A stretch of 64,000 nt of DNA from Takakia lepidozioides (GCA_030704615.1 CM060733.1:10788001-10852000); one strand, 5' to 3'; counted from the stretch's first letter, positions 10,634 through 23,129 are shown. Made by a program: numbers and translations. The notes: generated from the sequence alone by a model not told the origin.

Positions 10634-13141
10634 TCCGCTCCCCTCTCTCCTTGGTTTCTTTTCTGGCTGCATGTCACAATAACACATACAAGTACAAAAT
10701 TAACACGTGATAATGAACTTAAACCTAGAAAGAAAATAAAAGTCACCAATGATTGCAACTACTGACTCTGACTTGCTCCATGGAACTTTCAAAAATGACC
10801 ACAAATTTGAGTGAAAAGGTAATTAGAGTTGTGAGGAGCCTGAGACCAAGCAAGGTAAACACCCATGATGAGAAACTGGTTTTGCATTAAGAATATCATG
10901 AGAGAATTGCTTACCAAGGGCACAATCAGTGGCGATTTGTCACCACGGTATCCAATCAAAGCCACATTGTGCGCATCCCTGAGAGCAAGATGCTTAACGC
11001 AAAATGGGCCTTGATTTCTTCTGGGATCGTTAGCAGGCAGAGCGTCCCAGTTTGTTCGCAGTGCGACGTGCCACTCAGCAATCAACTTAATATCATCACC
11101 AACCGTGAATTCACGACTGCTCTTTGCGTTGTACCACCAGAGGTCCTTCTTCCACAGAAACGCCCCATTCAAGGAAGCTTCCACCTTGTTTAACCCAAAG
11201 TTCCTGCGCGTGGGCCATATCTTGCACCTCAACACAACCTTGGAACCTGCAATGGTGCACTTGACAAGGACGCTGTTCTCCTTGATTTCATAAGAAGGCG
11301 AGCTGCACAAAAATCAAAAGCTTGCAAATAAATGAACATGTCCATCATATTTATAAATATCACTTGATAATATGTAAAGAAGCACCATGTTAACACTCAT
11401 AATGCTTTGAATTCAAACTTATTGTATGGAAGTAACTGTACCAATCAATGTATTGAGTGTGCGTTGGAGGACTGTTCAATATACTGCCCTCATAAGTAGA
11501 GCCAACGTTACTGCCAAATCGATTCAAAGGCACCTGCAATCCCCCAGATACATGCAGTAGTTAGTTGGTTATCTCTTCTTACAACAATAACACAACAGCC
11601 TCAGATTACGCACAATGAATAATGCCACGAACCAAGAGCAATTGAAAACAAGAGAAACCTAGTCCAACTTTACCTGCTCACCACTCGAAAACTCTGTGCT
11701 TGTAGACGTATCCTTATAATTGGCATTGTACAACGCAGCCACCACATCCTGCATAGTGGGCCGATTCTCTTGCCTCTCCTGAACGCAGGTCCGGGCCACC
11801 TTCACAACCTCGACCAGCTGCTCATAGGAGATGTCCAAGTTGATCCGGTTGTCCACCATGCGAGGGAGCAGACGCCGCATCACATGCTCGTCTGGACCCA
11901 GAAAGTCTTTGCACCACTGCACCAGGTTCACATTCTTCTGAATAGCCTTGCGCCCTGTAATAAGCTCCAGCAACACCACGCCGTAGCTGTACACGTCGTT
12001 CTTGTCACACGGTATCCCATTCTGTAAATAAACCGGATCTCTGCACAAACGCCAGACCCCATTGTCAATAGAATAGTCACATTGGTGTAGAAATAATCAC
12101 AACTGATTTGCTCCAAGTTCCAACTATTGACACTTACACATATCCATGCGTTCCCAACACGCACATCGTGACCGTCGCCTCGTGGTCCACAGCTACAGCC
12201 TTACTCAACCCAAAATCTGCAATTTTGGCATTCATGTCATCGTCAAAGAGAATGTTCCCCGACTTGATGTCACGGTGCACCAAAGAAGGATTGGCGTGGC
12301 TGTGAAGATACTCCAACCCCTGCGCCACGTCCACCGCGCACCGCATCCTCGCCTTCCAATCCAACACCTGCATGGCCTCAGCGTCCTCGGGCGTTTTGGG
12401 ATGCAGATGCTGGCTGAGGGAGCCCTTCCCAACAAATTCGTACACCAGAAACAATTCGTCATCTTCGACACAGTAACCCAGCAACGCCACGAGGTTTCTG
12501 TGATGGAGTCTCGAGATCGTCTTCAGCTCCGCCCAGAAGGCTTTCTCGATCATCTCCTGGCTCTGATCATTCTCCACGGCAACCTCGAAATTTGCTGCTT
12601 TTCTCTGGAGCCGCTTCACGGCCGCCTTGCCAAGGCCCTCGGGGAGCGAGGCGAAGTAGACCACGCCCTGGCCGCCGCGACCCAGTTGGAGCTTGAAGCG
12701 GTCCGTCATGTCCACGATCTCCTTCAGCTCGTACTGCCTCAAGGAGCCCACGGAGCTAACGCGGGCGATATTGCGGGTGCGCAATGGGTCGCCTTGGGAG
12801 GGCGACGGGGGAGGGGACGCGGGAGACGATGGCTCAGGCAGAGGCTCCGAGCTCGTCCTGGCGAGCTTGTGGAAGCCTTTCCATAGAAACCCCATGCTGA
12901 CGCCCACGATGAACATGAAGCAGAGAGAGAGTACGGTGCCCATGTTCTCCATCCCCATGACGCCGTAACGCCCCGCAATCACCTTGGCCTCGAGAGAATT
13001 TTGTGCAACCGGTGTGACTAAGTTGAGAACGTCGTCAGGCTGGCACGTTTGAGGTTCCGCCACAGCCATGGAGGAGCTTGCGAGTAAGCAAGTGGTCAGC
13101 TGCCCCAACCACTTCCATTGCAGCGCCCACTTTGGCTTCAT
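10550..13141 (-). CDS. Receptor-like protein kinase with minimal ectodomain and C-terminal extension
   Basis: Exons on the minus strand: 13141-12138, 12040-11674, 11533-11442, 11302-10915, 10666-10550 (TAA), with GT-AG sites and consistent phases. I chose the Met at 13141 because it begins a good signal peptide (MKPKWALQWKWLGQLTTCLL); an in-frame Met at 13234 would add 31 residues. Only about 50 residues separate the signal from the membrane span (TVLSLCFMFIVGVSMGF), so the ectodomain is tiny. The kinase is complete: glycine loop LGRGGQGVVY, catalytic lysine in AAVKRL, HRDIKSGNIL (an RD kinase), DFGLSK, GTHGYVDPVY and DVYSYGVVLLELITGRKA. After the kinase comes an unusual extension of about 200 residues: a Trp-rich, probably beta-rich segment (KDLWWYNAKSSREFTVGDD) and a tail with six Gly-Ser repeats. 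The ligand and pathway are unknown. Confidence 0.85.
10594..10634 (-). repeat. Gly-Ser hexanucleotide microsatellite in the kinase last exon
   Basis: A GGTTCT-type hexamer (AACCAG/CCAGAA on +) is repeated in frame about five times and encodes alternating Gly and Ser near the C-terminus of the receptor-like kinase. Copy number is likely variable. Confidence 0.8.
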
Positions 13142-13234
13142 CACTGGCAGGTCCTCTTCCCACATGATCTCTTCACAACGCGCCCACTTTCTACTCGCAC
13201 TGATCATGCGCTCCAGACTCCTAATCCTCCACAC

Positions 13235-15880
13235 ATTCGGAGCTCAAAAAACGACCTCGTCTAAGTTAGACATCATTTTTCTACAGTGAGTACCAAAACA
13301 GATTTGCACCGAGCGTAGACGTGGACCTCAAGCTTCTTATGGATATGTACAACGCACAGATATGAGTTGACACTTGACACCCTAATGGTTACTGCAACCT
13401 GCACATGGTAAACTCCCCACTCTACAACACCATCTCAGAAGTCGATTTGAACACGCCTTTGAGGAGTTTGGGCAACATGAACCAGCTTAAGACTTCCAAT
13501 TTGACGCGGGCAAGGTTGCAGAAATCGATCCCGACAGAAACAAGATATTTCGCTGTGCTTCATTCTCCGAACTTGCCCCAGTCTTGTCATGAACTGCAAC
13601 CGAACACGAGAACTCTCCCAAAATACTGATGAGCTAGTTTCAACTTTCGTGCTCCGCTGAGCTGCGCTCGAGCAAAAACTGTCGGGACCATCCTATCTCG
13701 TAACAGGTCCTAAGGGCGCGAAACACCACACTCTCGAAAGATGCCAATCGGCAAATTAAACAAGCCGCAAACTTGTCCATTGAAGCAACAATTTTGACAA
13801 GCTACCACGTGGTTTATACTTCAGAGCTTTTTTTGGACCAATCGTACCGACTCTTGACACGGTGTAAGGTCAGTTGACCACAGTTTCTCCATTGACTTCA
13901 ACACAATGCAAAGTCTCTGCCCTGAAGGGATAGAGCTAAAAACACGCCGAACTATGGAAAGCACGCCGTGTCTAGATGGGCGGCCGGAGAGGGACGCAAA
14001 GATGCCGCTCCTGTTGCAAAACAATGAATCACGAGAGGCAGGGATCCTCCGAATGGATCAAAGGTGGGAGCGTTGTTCCGGAATTTGCCACGACTTGCCG
14101 CCACTACAGTGTAGTGGCGAGCAAGCATCCCACACCAGTAAGTACTGGAGTCCATGGCGCCCACAGCCTCCAAATTCCAGATTCCAGCCGGGCTAGCTAG
14201 CTGCAACTTCGCAGCTACTGCACTGAAACTTCTCAAATGGACTGACCTGACCAACTGACCAAACAGCACAACTGTGCCAAACATAATTGCAGAGCCATAT
14301 CCATGATAAATTATTCGAGGTTTCAGCCTATGGCAGTGGGCGCAGCATTGACAAATATACCGCCGAACAAAGCATGCCGGTCCGGACTCCGCAGTGCGCA
14401 CCCAGTGCAGGCGCGGGCCCAACCGAGGTGGAGCCTCGTGGCGTCGGTCCCGACTCATAGAAAAGGAATAATTGATTCGTTTACCGATTTCTCTATAGAC
14501 ACTGGGCCTACCACGTCGATCGGGTCACCACAACTTTTCCTAGTTTGACGAGATCCAGCTCGATCGGTCTGCGCGTGCTTCTTCACCTTCTTCGTTGTGC
14601 ACAGTGTGCAGTGTGTGCAGTCTTTCGAGGTCAAATACCGACAGCGTCGGCCACTGAGATCTCAGCTCAAATCACTGTGTTCCACTGAGTACTGTATAAG
14701 AAGGCAGAGTAATCTAGTCATTTTCTAGATTTCAGAAACCCAATAGGCTAGTGGTAGATGATGTCAGTTTTGGGTACAGTGACGCTTTTGGGTGCGCATC
14801 CTCTCCTGGTGGCTTTCATTAGTCTTTCGAAGTTCTCTGAACACCTAATATGTTGCCTACAGTGGCTACTGTGCTTCTTTGGGCAGGCAAAGTACGCCCA
14901 CAGATGTTTTGGGGTAGAAGCAAAATCTCAGCAGACGGGTGACACCAAAACCATTTCGGGGACACCAACTGGACCTGGAGGCAGTTTTGTGACAAAATTG
15001 TGCATGGTTCCATGAGTCCCCTTCAAATCTGTGATTTCCAAAATGCTGGATCGTCCATGACTACCGTTGAATGGAGATCTGTTAACCCTTTCTAACAGCC
15101 ACTACAAATAAGTTAAAAGGGGAATGGAACTTCGACACATTGCTGGACTACAATCAGGCTGGCGAAACGTTAAAATGGTAGAGCAATTGACAAGAAAGTT
15201 GGTTACCCAGATCTACAGAAGGGCCTTCGACATGGCTTCCAATTGGTGTTATTCTTCAACCACAGGATACAGCCGTGTTTAACCTGACCGTTCCAGTTGA
15301 CCAGATGGTGAAAACCACATGGTTGAAGGAGTCTGGAGTTAATCGAGAAGAAAGGAAACTAGGATTTACTTCCTGGGTGCCCGTGAGAGAGCCACCATTC
15401 TCAGATGGCCCATGCTTAGATAGGCTACAAAACTCTCTCTCGACTGACCCCGGTGCAGTCTCATTTGCAGCAATATGCTTCCTGAGCGAGTGCATCAGCT
15501 GTCGATCATGAAAGTTCTCTAAGAAAAACTCTGAAAATTTACATGAAGACAACCTGGACAATAAGATTAACCTGTGCTCAGCGAGTGTTTGGAAAACATT
15601 GTCTTACATCATCATTCAGGAGTATTCATAAGTAACTAATCCTCGAGTTATGATATTGAGCATTGACGTATTGACATTTCTTTCAGCTGAATAATTCCAA
15701 AGACTTCAAACTCAGACAGTAAGTTAGATGTCAACCAGTACTCATGCACAAGAAGCATGATTCGTTTCACTACAATCCATGAGCATAGCCCAAAATCGTT
15801 ACATTCAATTGATCCTAGTGTACACAAGCATGCAGGCAATTGATAATAGTATCAGTAAGCGCAACAGGCCTCTCATTTTA
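13235..15880. other. Intergenic region, nothing recognised
   Basis: Upstream of the receptor-like kinase. It holds its promoter side but no supportable gene. Several short ORFs on both strands lack any family signature. Confidence 0.4.
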
Positions 15881-15899
15881 AGATAATAGGGTCTTCAAT

Positions 15900-16140
15900 G
15901 GGCACGTGCGATGTGGCCGGTGGGCCCCGCGCACGGACGCCCGGCTCCCCAGCACCCCGCCCGCCCCCCGCCCGCCGCTGCGCGCGGTCGCCCAGCCGCG
16001 GGCGCGGCTGCAGCAACCGCACCCGCGCCCCCCGTCCGCCACGCGGCCAGTCCCCTGCCCACGAGTCCGCTGCCATCCAGTCTGCCAGTCCGCTGCCCAA
16101 CAGTCTGCCAGTCCGCCAGTCCGCCCGCCAGTCCCCTGAC
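15900..16140. repeat. GC-rich tract with degenerate CCAGTCYGCY words
   Basis: A strongly GC-rich stretch, unlike its surroundings, that passes from CCCGCCCGCC-type sequence into repeated CAGTCCGCTGCC / CAGTCTGCCAGT words. The same word family is found in the MULE intron at 17.97-18.45 kb and further right, so this probably marks the left part of the same transposon cluster. Confidence 0.6.
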
Positions 16141-16840
16141 GGCGCAGGATCGTCACCGTCCATTCCCATAACCCATCCGAGCCCTCCATTTTTAGGGCTA
16201 CAATTCAAACCTGCATCCCTGCCGCCTGCCACTTGCCAGCAGCCGCGAACGTGCGCATTGTTCTCCTGGCACGTTGTCGGTCGTGTCTTGTACTGCGGCG
16301 CGTTTCTTGCATGTTCAGAAGAGTGTCTTTTGTACTGTATAGGGCATGGACGTGGAAGCAAAACCCGATGATATACTGATCACGGAAAGCCCGCTTATAC
16401 GGCCTCTTCGACAATGTGTGCAAACAGCAAAACCAGGACCCTTCAACAGGAAGGATCTCCATTGGAAGAGTGAGACGTAATATGGTTTATGGGTGTGCGA
16501 GTGAATGTTGAAAAGGCCTGCATACCTTGGGATAGAGTTGGTGACTTCGTCCTGGGAGAGGAGAGTTTGGAGGACTACCCACTCAGTTTCGGGTGAATGT
16601 CCATTCTAAAGTAGAACCCGGCTCGCGAAAAGCACCCAGAGCCAACACATTTGTGTCCAGTATTATGTGTGCACCATCCTCAATCCTTTTGACGTTTCAT
16701 TGCATGTTTGTTGTCATTTTTTGTTTCACGAGTTCTCTGATTTTATGCTTCCTCAAGTCGTTGGATATCGATTTTAGAATTTTCTGTCCAGGTATCAATG
16801 CTGTTACGGTCCTAATGACAAGCGCACCAACAAGGCAATA

Positions 16841-19737
16841 GTGGAGGATCCAAAACAGAAACGTGGAGGACTTCTTGTGGGTACTGGAACATCTTGCCCT
16901 CATAAAGGCCCAAGGAGAAAGAAGTCGGAGTATGGAGAGTCTTACAAACGTGGTTGTCAATGTTGTTTCAAGGTCCAGCAATGCTATCTCGCCCCTGACA
17001 TCTGTGTCCTCACGTACTACAACAACATGGAGCATACAGATGCGCAAGGGAAACCCTCGCATGGGAAGTCCGCAGAGTTCAGGAACACCCGCCACGCCTA
17101 TGCACCACACATTAGCGAGGAATTGAAAGCCTGGGTCATCGAGTGTTTGTGCCGAGGCCTGTCGGTCGCCCAAATCATGATGGAGCATAAAGAGCACGTG
17201 ATGAACAACACCGGCTTGGGCGATGCATGGACCCGCGATGATTTCTTGTTGGAGCAAAATGTTCGCAACCTTGCCGAGAAACATGCGTGGCAAACCTTCA
17301 AAAAGCACGCCGATGATGCAGAGAGTGTGCGCATGTGGAGAGACCAGAATCTTGCGTCCGTTTTTTTCTATCAAGAGGAGAAATTAGAGCCAACATTCGA
17401 GCATTTTGATGGAGATTTGACATTCACTATTGGCATACAGACTCCGTGGCAGAAACGACGAATGCTGGAACTAGGACATGACCGTATCGTTGCATGTGAT
17501 GCAACCTTTGGGACAAATCATGACAAAGTACTATTCGAACGATTCCATGGACTTGTACGAGCATGATAGCATAGTACCATGCAACATTCACATAATATTT
17601 GGTGTGCTGACCCTTTCTGTATGTTTAGGGTTTGTACGTTGCGGAAGACCGAGAGGCAGACCCATTGTGAACCGCTACAGACCTCATCACTCTTATGAAG
17701 TCTTCTCGTGCAGAACTGAGCGGAATTTGCATGCTCTGACCATCTTACATTGTCCATTCCAACAATTCCCATTATACACGTTGATGGTCTTCGACGAGTG
17801 GTTGAACGGTATACCAGTTGTCTATATCCTATCCGTGAGGAATCGGACAAGAGACCTGGTTCCGTGGATGAGAGCCTTGCGTGATTCACTCCTCGCAGAT
17901 TTGCCGAGCTGGCGACCCAATGCCTTCATTGTGGACGATGCCGAAGCAGAAATCAACGCTATTCGGTAAGTCTGTTGGTCCACAGCACCGGTCCATTGTC
18001 GAGGTCCACTGCAGCAGTCCATTGCTACAGTCCACTGGCAGACTCATGTGGCGAAACCCGATGGCAGTTCGTTGGGCAAATCCACTGGTAGTCCGCTGTC
18101 AAGTCCGGTCATCAGTCCCTTGGCAAGTCCGCTGGCAGTCCCCGGCAAATCCGCTCGGCCGTCCGCTGCCAAGTCCGCTGCCAAGTCCACTCAGCAGTCC
18201 CTGGGGTCGGCCGTCCGCTGCCAAGTCCACTCGGCAGTCCCTGGCAAATCCGCTCGGCAGTCCGCTGTGGCAGTCCACTGCCCCAGTCCTAGCTAGGGGA
18301 AGTCCAATGGGGAAGTCCACTGGGTAGTCCAATGGGGTTATTCCAACACATCAACGTCATGGCATTGTACTGTCCACTAGGCGAGTCCAGTGGCTCTGCC
18401 CGCTGATACAGGTCGTTGTTATAGTCCACTCCGGCAGTCCACCATTGCAGTCCGATCCCAAGACTCTAATGTGTACCATGTGTGTTGTGCAGAATTGTTT
18501 TTGAATAAGTACTCATTTTCCTCTGCCTTTGGCATGTCCGCAAGGCATGGGTGAAGCAATCATGCAAGAAAACAAAGGATCCGGTGACCGCTGTAAACTT
18601 GTTGAAGGATATGGGAGACCTCATGGACTGTAGAGGGGGACCACACAACGAGAAAAGAGCGCTTCGGTGGGTTGCAAGGAGAATCCGTCGTATGAGGTCA
18701 AAATACCCGAAGGACATGAATTTCTTGACTATATCAAACAGTACTGGAAGCCCAAAATAGCAATGTGGTGTACAGCAGCCCGCCATGTCCCTCATGCGAG
18801 CCAAGACACAAACGAGGCATACCATGGAAATCTGAAGGCAAGACTTGCCATGGGGAAAGGCAAGATGAGTGGTCGTAGAGTGGACTGGCTTATATGGGAA
18901 CTCACTGGCCGTGTGCTAACACACTACTGTACGCAATCCATTTGAAGACCCACGGGTTCATAAGAAATGACAAACATGAAAAAGTACATATCCAGTTCTA
19001 TACTTGCGGCACGAGACATTCCTGCTGAGAGTGTTACTCTTCCCTTGGGTCCTGGTGAACCAGCCTACGTTCTCAGCAGCAACCACCCCGGCACAACATA
19101 CATTGTTTATAATCTTGATTGCGATTGGGGTTGTTGCACGTGCCCATGGGCAATGAAGGGAAACTTATGCAAGCATCAGGTCCATGTCCTGAAGATGCTT
19201 CACCCTGACCTGCAGGATGGCCTTCTTGTATGCGCTTGTGGCAGGGCGCTGGGAACCATTCATGGAGGATTACCTAACTTGCTCTTGGGCAATGGTACCG
19301 GCGGCAACGACGAATCCAATCAGTTCATGGAAAGACATCCTCCGGACGACTTCCCCTACGACGAGGCACCTCTGGAGGTCTCAGCCTCATTGGAACAAGA
19401 ATTCGCGGACATACTTCGCATTGTAGGTGATGACAAATACCTGGAGGCACATGCCCGATCTGCTCTTCATATGTGCAGAGGGCAGCTCGTTGATATCCTG
19501 GCGAAAAGTGCGGCTGGAATGTTGCACCCTACGGCAGCGAAGGTTTTCCGTCCTCTGAACGACAACAACAACATGTCTCTGAAAATGAGACGAGATTTCG
19601 TGGAGACCTGGAAAACCCGGCCTAGGGTTTTGCGGAGAACCAGCGAGAGGGTGTCTGCACCTGCACCTGCAGCACATATATACTCAAAAATTCGCAAGGT
19701 TTCAGGTCGTGTAGATGTCACGAAGAAGACAATATAA
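16841..19737 (+). pseudogene. MULE-type transposase with SWIM zinc finger (broken)
   Basis: A Mutator-like transposase in several frames. The first open part (16841-17566) contains HISEELKAWVIECLCRGLS and the first catalytic Asp in VACDATFGTN. A frame change follows; the next part has QFPLYTLMVFDEWLNGIP and FIVDDAEAEINAIR with the second Asp. A GTAAGT donor at 17966 and TTGTGCAG acceptor at 18492 restore the frame exactly and read on into FLCLWHVRKAWVKQSC, interrupted by one TAA stop (18505-18507). After another frameshift comes YWKPKIAMWCTAARHVPH and DTNEAYHGNLKARL (third acidic residue), then a SWIM finger CTCPWAMKGNLCKH near 19138. It encodes DNA cut-and-paste activity for a Mutator-family element; the nonsense codon and at least two frameshifts make it inactive as read. 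I found no terminal inverted repeats. Confidence 0.8.
17966..18492 (+). repeat. MULE intron filled with AGTCC(A/G)CTGG repeats
   Basis: This interval is the predicted intron of the transposase. Most of it consists of degenerate 9-15 bp words such as CAAGTCCGCTG, CAGTCCACTG and GGCAAATCCGCT, repeated several dozen times in one orientation. The splice sites flank the tract closely. Confidence 0.75.
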
Positions 19738-19960
19738 GTCTGCAATGCCTCGAAAAGAGACAAGGTTTCACGTCATGTAGGTGTCACGGAGAAGACAATA
19801 TAAGTCTGCAATTCCTCGAAAAGAGACAAGGTTTCATGTCGTGTAGGTGTCACGAAGAAGACAATATAAGTCTGCAATTCCTCAAAAAGAGACAAGGTTT
19901 CATGTCGTGTAGGTGTCACGAAGAAGACAATATAAGTCTGCAATTCTTCTGGTAGCATTG
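19660..19960. repeat. 66-bp tandem repeat duplicating the transposase 3' end
   Basis: The word AATATAAGTCTGCAA recurs at 19731, 19797, 19863 and 19929, an exact period of 66 bp. The first copy contains the last codons and the stop of the MULE ORF (RVDVTKKTI), so the array is a serial duplication of the gene end. Because 66 is a multiple of 3, the minus strand reads as a 22-residue repeat (ELQTYIVFFVTPTRHETLSL), which is a by-product. Confidence 0.93.
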
Positions 19961-19984
19961 TCCCTTTCTGAAATACAAGTCCGC

Positions 19985-20150
19985 AATGGACTAATGCACA
20001 GTCTCCCAACGGACTCCTCCAGTCTCCCAACTGACTCCCACACAGTCTCCCAAGCATGGTCTCCCAACGGACTTACCCACAGTCTCCCAACAGAGTCACA
20101 GTCAACAGACTGCGAGCGCCAGTAAGCCAGTCTGCTGGTCAGTCTGCTGC
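19985..20150. repeat. Degenerate CAGTCTCCCAACGGACT repeats
   Basis: Several copies of a word of about 17-22 bp, CAGTCTCCCAACGGACTC and variants, lie directly after the 66-bp array. It belongs to the same AGTC-rich word family that pervades this cluster. Confidence 0.7.
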
Positions 20151-20159
20151 CCACTCCAA

Positions 20160-21100
20160 AAGTCTGCTCACCACACTTCCACCTCATCCCTGCAACTTAT
20201 GCCAATCCAGCGTCATAGCGGACTCATGGACATGGTGCCTCCCAGACTAGGTACCAGACCCAGCAGTCCTAGCCTCGGCAGCGTACTGCTCGCACATTCA
20301 AGCTCAGCAGACTCGGGTGCACAGTGCATGGAAAAATTGACACCATTGTGTCCATTGAGTTTAGTGACAACATTACAAAACATGCCAGCACCCACAGTAC
20401 ACAAAAGTGCACATCACCACTGGAATAGTAAGCGAAAAGACTCGCATTTTTTTTATTTCGGTACATAGACTTCACAGGACAAGTACATCATACTCATGAG
20501 AGCAGTTTCTCTACATTGTCCAACCCCCGCACGATATACTGGGCACACTGCATTCGCTGCCCAAGTGCAAACTTGAAAGTAAATCAGTCCTTCGTGAAAA
20601 GTGTTCCTCTCTCTGGCTTTGCAGTCTTGGAGACATTTGCTCTTACTTTTACCCACTCATAAAACACTTGAATGAATGACATGACATAAAAGCCACACTC
20701 CCAGCTGAATGGTTACTAGGGCACATCAGGCGCGTGGAACTGAAATGCTTGGACAATCTCATGCCACTCTGGTGAGTCCATCGAGTACCCTAAGCACTGC
20801 GCATGAAGCTTCCGAATCCACCCTAGAACAAAGGGACATTTATGCAAGTCCCTGATAGAGTTCAGGTGAGTGTAACAGCCCTTGCGGAGGTCGATGATAC
20901 AAACACTCCAGTGCCCCCTGCAATGGTATCAAACAACATGGCGTCATTGCACAATCATGATGGGCAGACTCAGCAGACTGACACTCAGCAGACTCAATCT
21001 TCAAACCCAGTCCACTGCACAAATACAGAGGTCAACTTAATCGCTCAGAGTCAAGACGACACTGCGAAACCAGACTATGACTCAGGAGACAGTCTCAGCA
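20160..21100. other. No gene recognised
   Basis: Mixed sequence with scattered CAGCAGACT words near 20970-21110. Nothing supportable is encoded. Confidence 0.4.
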
Positions 21101-21115
21101 GACTCAGAAGAGTTC

Positions 21116-21373
21116 TTACTCGTCCCCAATTGGCACCAAAATGAAATCGCACTCTTTCAAGTCCTTGCCCAGTCGTTCAATGCTGAGGCAACCTTTCAAG
21201 ACCTCCAGAAGGCTTTCATGTTGCCCCACCCCCAATGACTTCAACACCGTCCACGTCGACGTTGGAAGAACAGCAATAGTGTTGGTGAACGCAGCCTCAA
21301 CCAACTTCTCATAGAATCGACACCACAGCTCCAGGAGTCTATTTGTGCACTCCGACTCAACCTTCTGGACCAC
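21116..21373 (-). pseudogene. Candidate exon of the minus-strand hypothetical gene
   Basis: Open segment with CTNRLLELWCRFYEKLVEAA and a Leu-rich, amphipathic composition. It has the balanced composition of real protein and lies on the same strand as the other candidate exons at 21.7-26.0 kb. I recognise no domain. Its boundaries are ORF limits, not proven splice sites. Confidence 0.3.
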
Positions 21374-21698
21374 CTTTATGTCATCTGGAGACAGTCCGCA
21401 TTCAAACCGTGGGTCCCCTTAAAAAAACATCAGCATGGAATTATCCGCCTTCACGTGCAAAGCATGTGCTTTGCCAAACCGAGCACCCATCCTGCACATA
21501 GCATACCATCCTTCGGGAAGCCTCATGTACTGAACAGACTGACGTCAACATGGTACCAAACACTCTACACAGGCTGAACAATTCATCAGACTGACAAGAC
21601 TAACCACAACAGACAATGATGAAACCAGCAACAGACTGACCACAACAGAGCGCAAAGCACTTAACGACAAAGACAGACGAGGAGACTGAGCACAGTAC

Positions 21699-21917
21699 TC
21701 ACCTGTGCTGCTCCAGGAAACGACCCACATCTTTGTCCATGTCCAAGGCCAGCTTGCGGTTCTTGTTCATAAAGACGCCAAACTTTTTCTTCGCCGGACT
21801 CTTGGTACTCGGACCCTCCTCGACCTCCTCAGCATGGTCCACGACAGTCCGCTTCTTGGCTTTGCCTCTCCCCTGGGAAGCAGGGACAGCTGTAGGCGGG
21901 CTGGATAGAGCAGACAA
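21699..21917 (-). pseudogene. Candidate exon with basic, nuclear-localisation-like stretch
   Basis: Contains GRGKAKKRTVVDHAEEVEEG and SPAKKKFGVFMNKNRKL, i.e. basic clusters of the nuclear-localisation type next to an acidic run. Probably part of the same minus-strand gene as 23.8-24.4 kb. Function unknown. Confidence 0.3.
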
Positions 21918-22597
21918 ACGCAGCGCTGCCCGCCCTACTTCGCAACAAAGGCTGGTCAGCAGGTTTGTTTACACTTGCTCGACCTGTCTTTGCAGCTTCG
22001 TGGGTCGCATGCGTAGAACAGACCCGCGCATCGGGGGGCGTGCTCACCCCCACACCTTTCTTGGTTGTCGATCCCACATTTGCAGCATGGGCGGAAGATG
22101 TCATGTCCTCAGAAGTAGACAGTCTGCCGACGGAGGGACGAACATCCTGTGAGGATACTGAGCAAAATGTCGAATTAGCCCAATTTCACAATGTGCTAAA
22201 ACATAAACAACAGTGCTGAAAGAGAAAATGGCACAACCTGCCCAAGGGGTGAGGGAGCAGACTCCATGTAATCCAGCTCTATACGAGACGGTGTCTGCGC
22301 CGCATGTGGTTCCTTGTCAGTGTGCCTGCCAGCATGTTCAGTCTGTTCCTCAATGTGGGCAGTCTGCTTGACCGCCGGTTCTTCGTCAGTCCTTTCGTCT
22401 GTGAACTGTGTAGTCTGCTGGCAACTCTGCGGTTCAGTCTCTTCCTCAATGTGCTCGGTGGCAGGTTGGTCGTCAGTCCTTCCCTCTGTGAAGTGTGCAG
22501 TGTGATGGTCAGGCCGTGCAATCTGAACTGTGCAGTCAGAGCTGAGCTGTGCAGTCTGCCGCTCCGAGCCATCCTGGTCAGTCCTTCCATCTGTGAC

Positions 22598-23125
22598 CTA
22601 TGCAGTCTGCTGGTTAGTCTGCGGTTTAGTCTGCTCATCAATGAAGACAGTATGCTGCCCCGCCACAGGTTGTTCGGCAGTCCTTCCATGTGTCCACTGT
22701 TCAGTGTGCTGGTCAGTCTGGTGGACAGCCCGCTGGGTGTTCGGATCTCCATGGACTTGGGAAACATCAAGAACATGTATGGAAGACCCACCGGCAATTG
22801 CTTCCTCAGACTCTTCTGTAAGATCTATGATACGGTTTTGCGTTCCCAGATTGAGTTCGGTCATCACGTAAGACTCATCTATGGCTTTCGCCACTGAGCG
22901 CACGAAAACGGGACTAACCTGGAAGGTCATAGAAGGCAAGCCACGGGGAGCAGGATAAGAATGCTTTACCGGTGACCTGATGACGTTGTCAGTGAATGTG
23001 CCTGGGGGAAAAGTGGACTCGGTCAAAACACTCATACTGGCAGATCCAAAAACATTTTGTTGGGAACTCAGCATAAATTCGTCCACAGGGTCCCGGTGAG
23101 GCCAGTGCATCCGAGTCTGTTGCAC
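22598..23125 (-). pseudogene. Candidate exon with SIM-like motif and Gln/Thr repeats
   Basis: The first part has normal protein composition (GLPSMTFQVSPVFVRSVAKA, then TQNRIIDLTEESEEA). IIDLTEE fits the hydrophobic-acidic SUMO-interacting motif pattern. The C-terminal half dissolves into Gln/Thr/His-rich repeats (HQTDQHTEQWTHG) produced by CAGACTG-type DNA words. Function unknown; the repeats may be an invasion of coding sequence by the local satellite. Confidence 0.35.
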
Positions 23126-23129
23126 AATC

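Noticed and set aside
12146-12886. 246-codon plus-strand ORF
   Set aside because: Antisense shadow of the receptor kinase catalytic domain.
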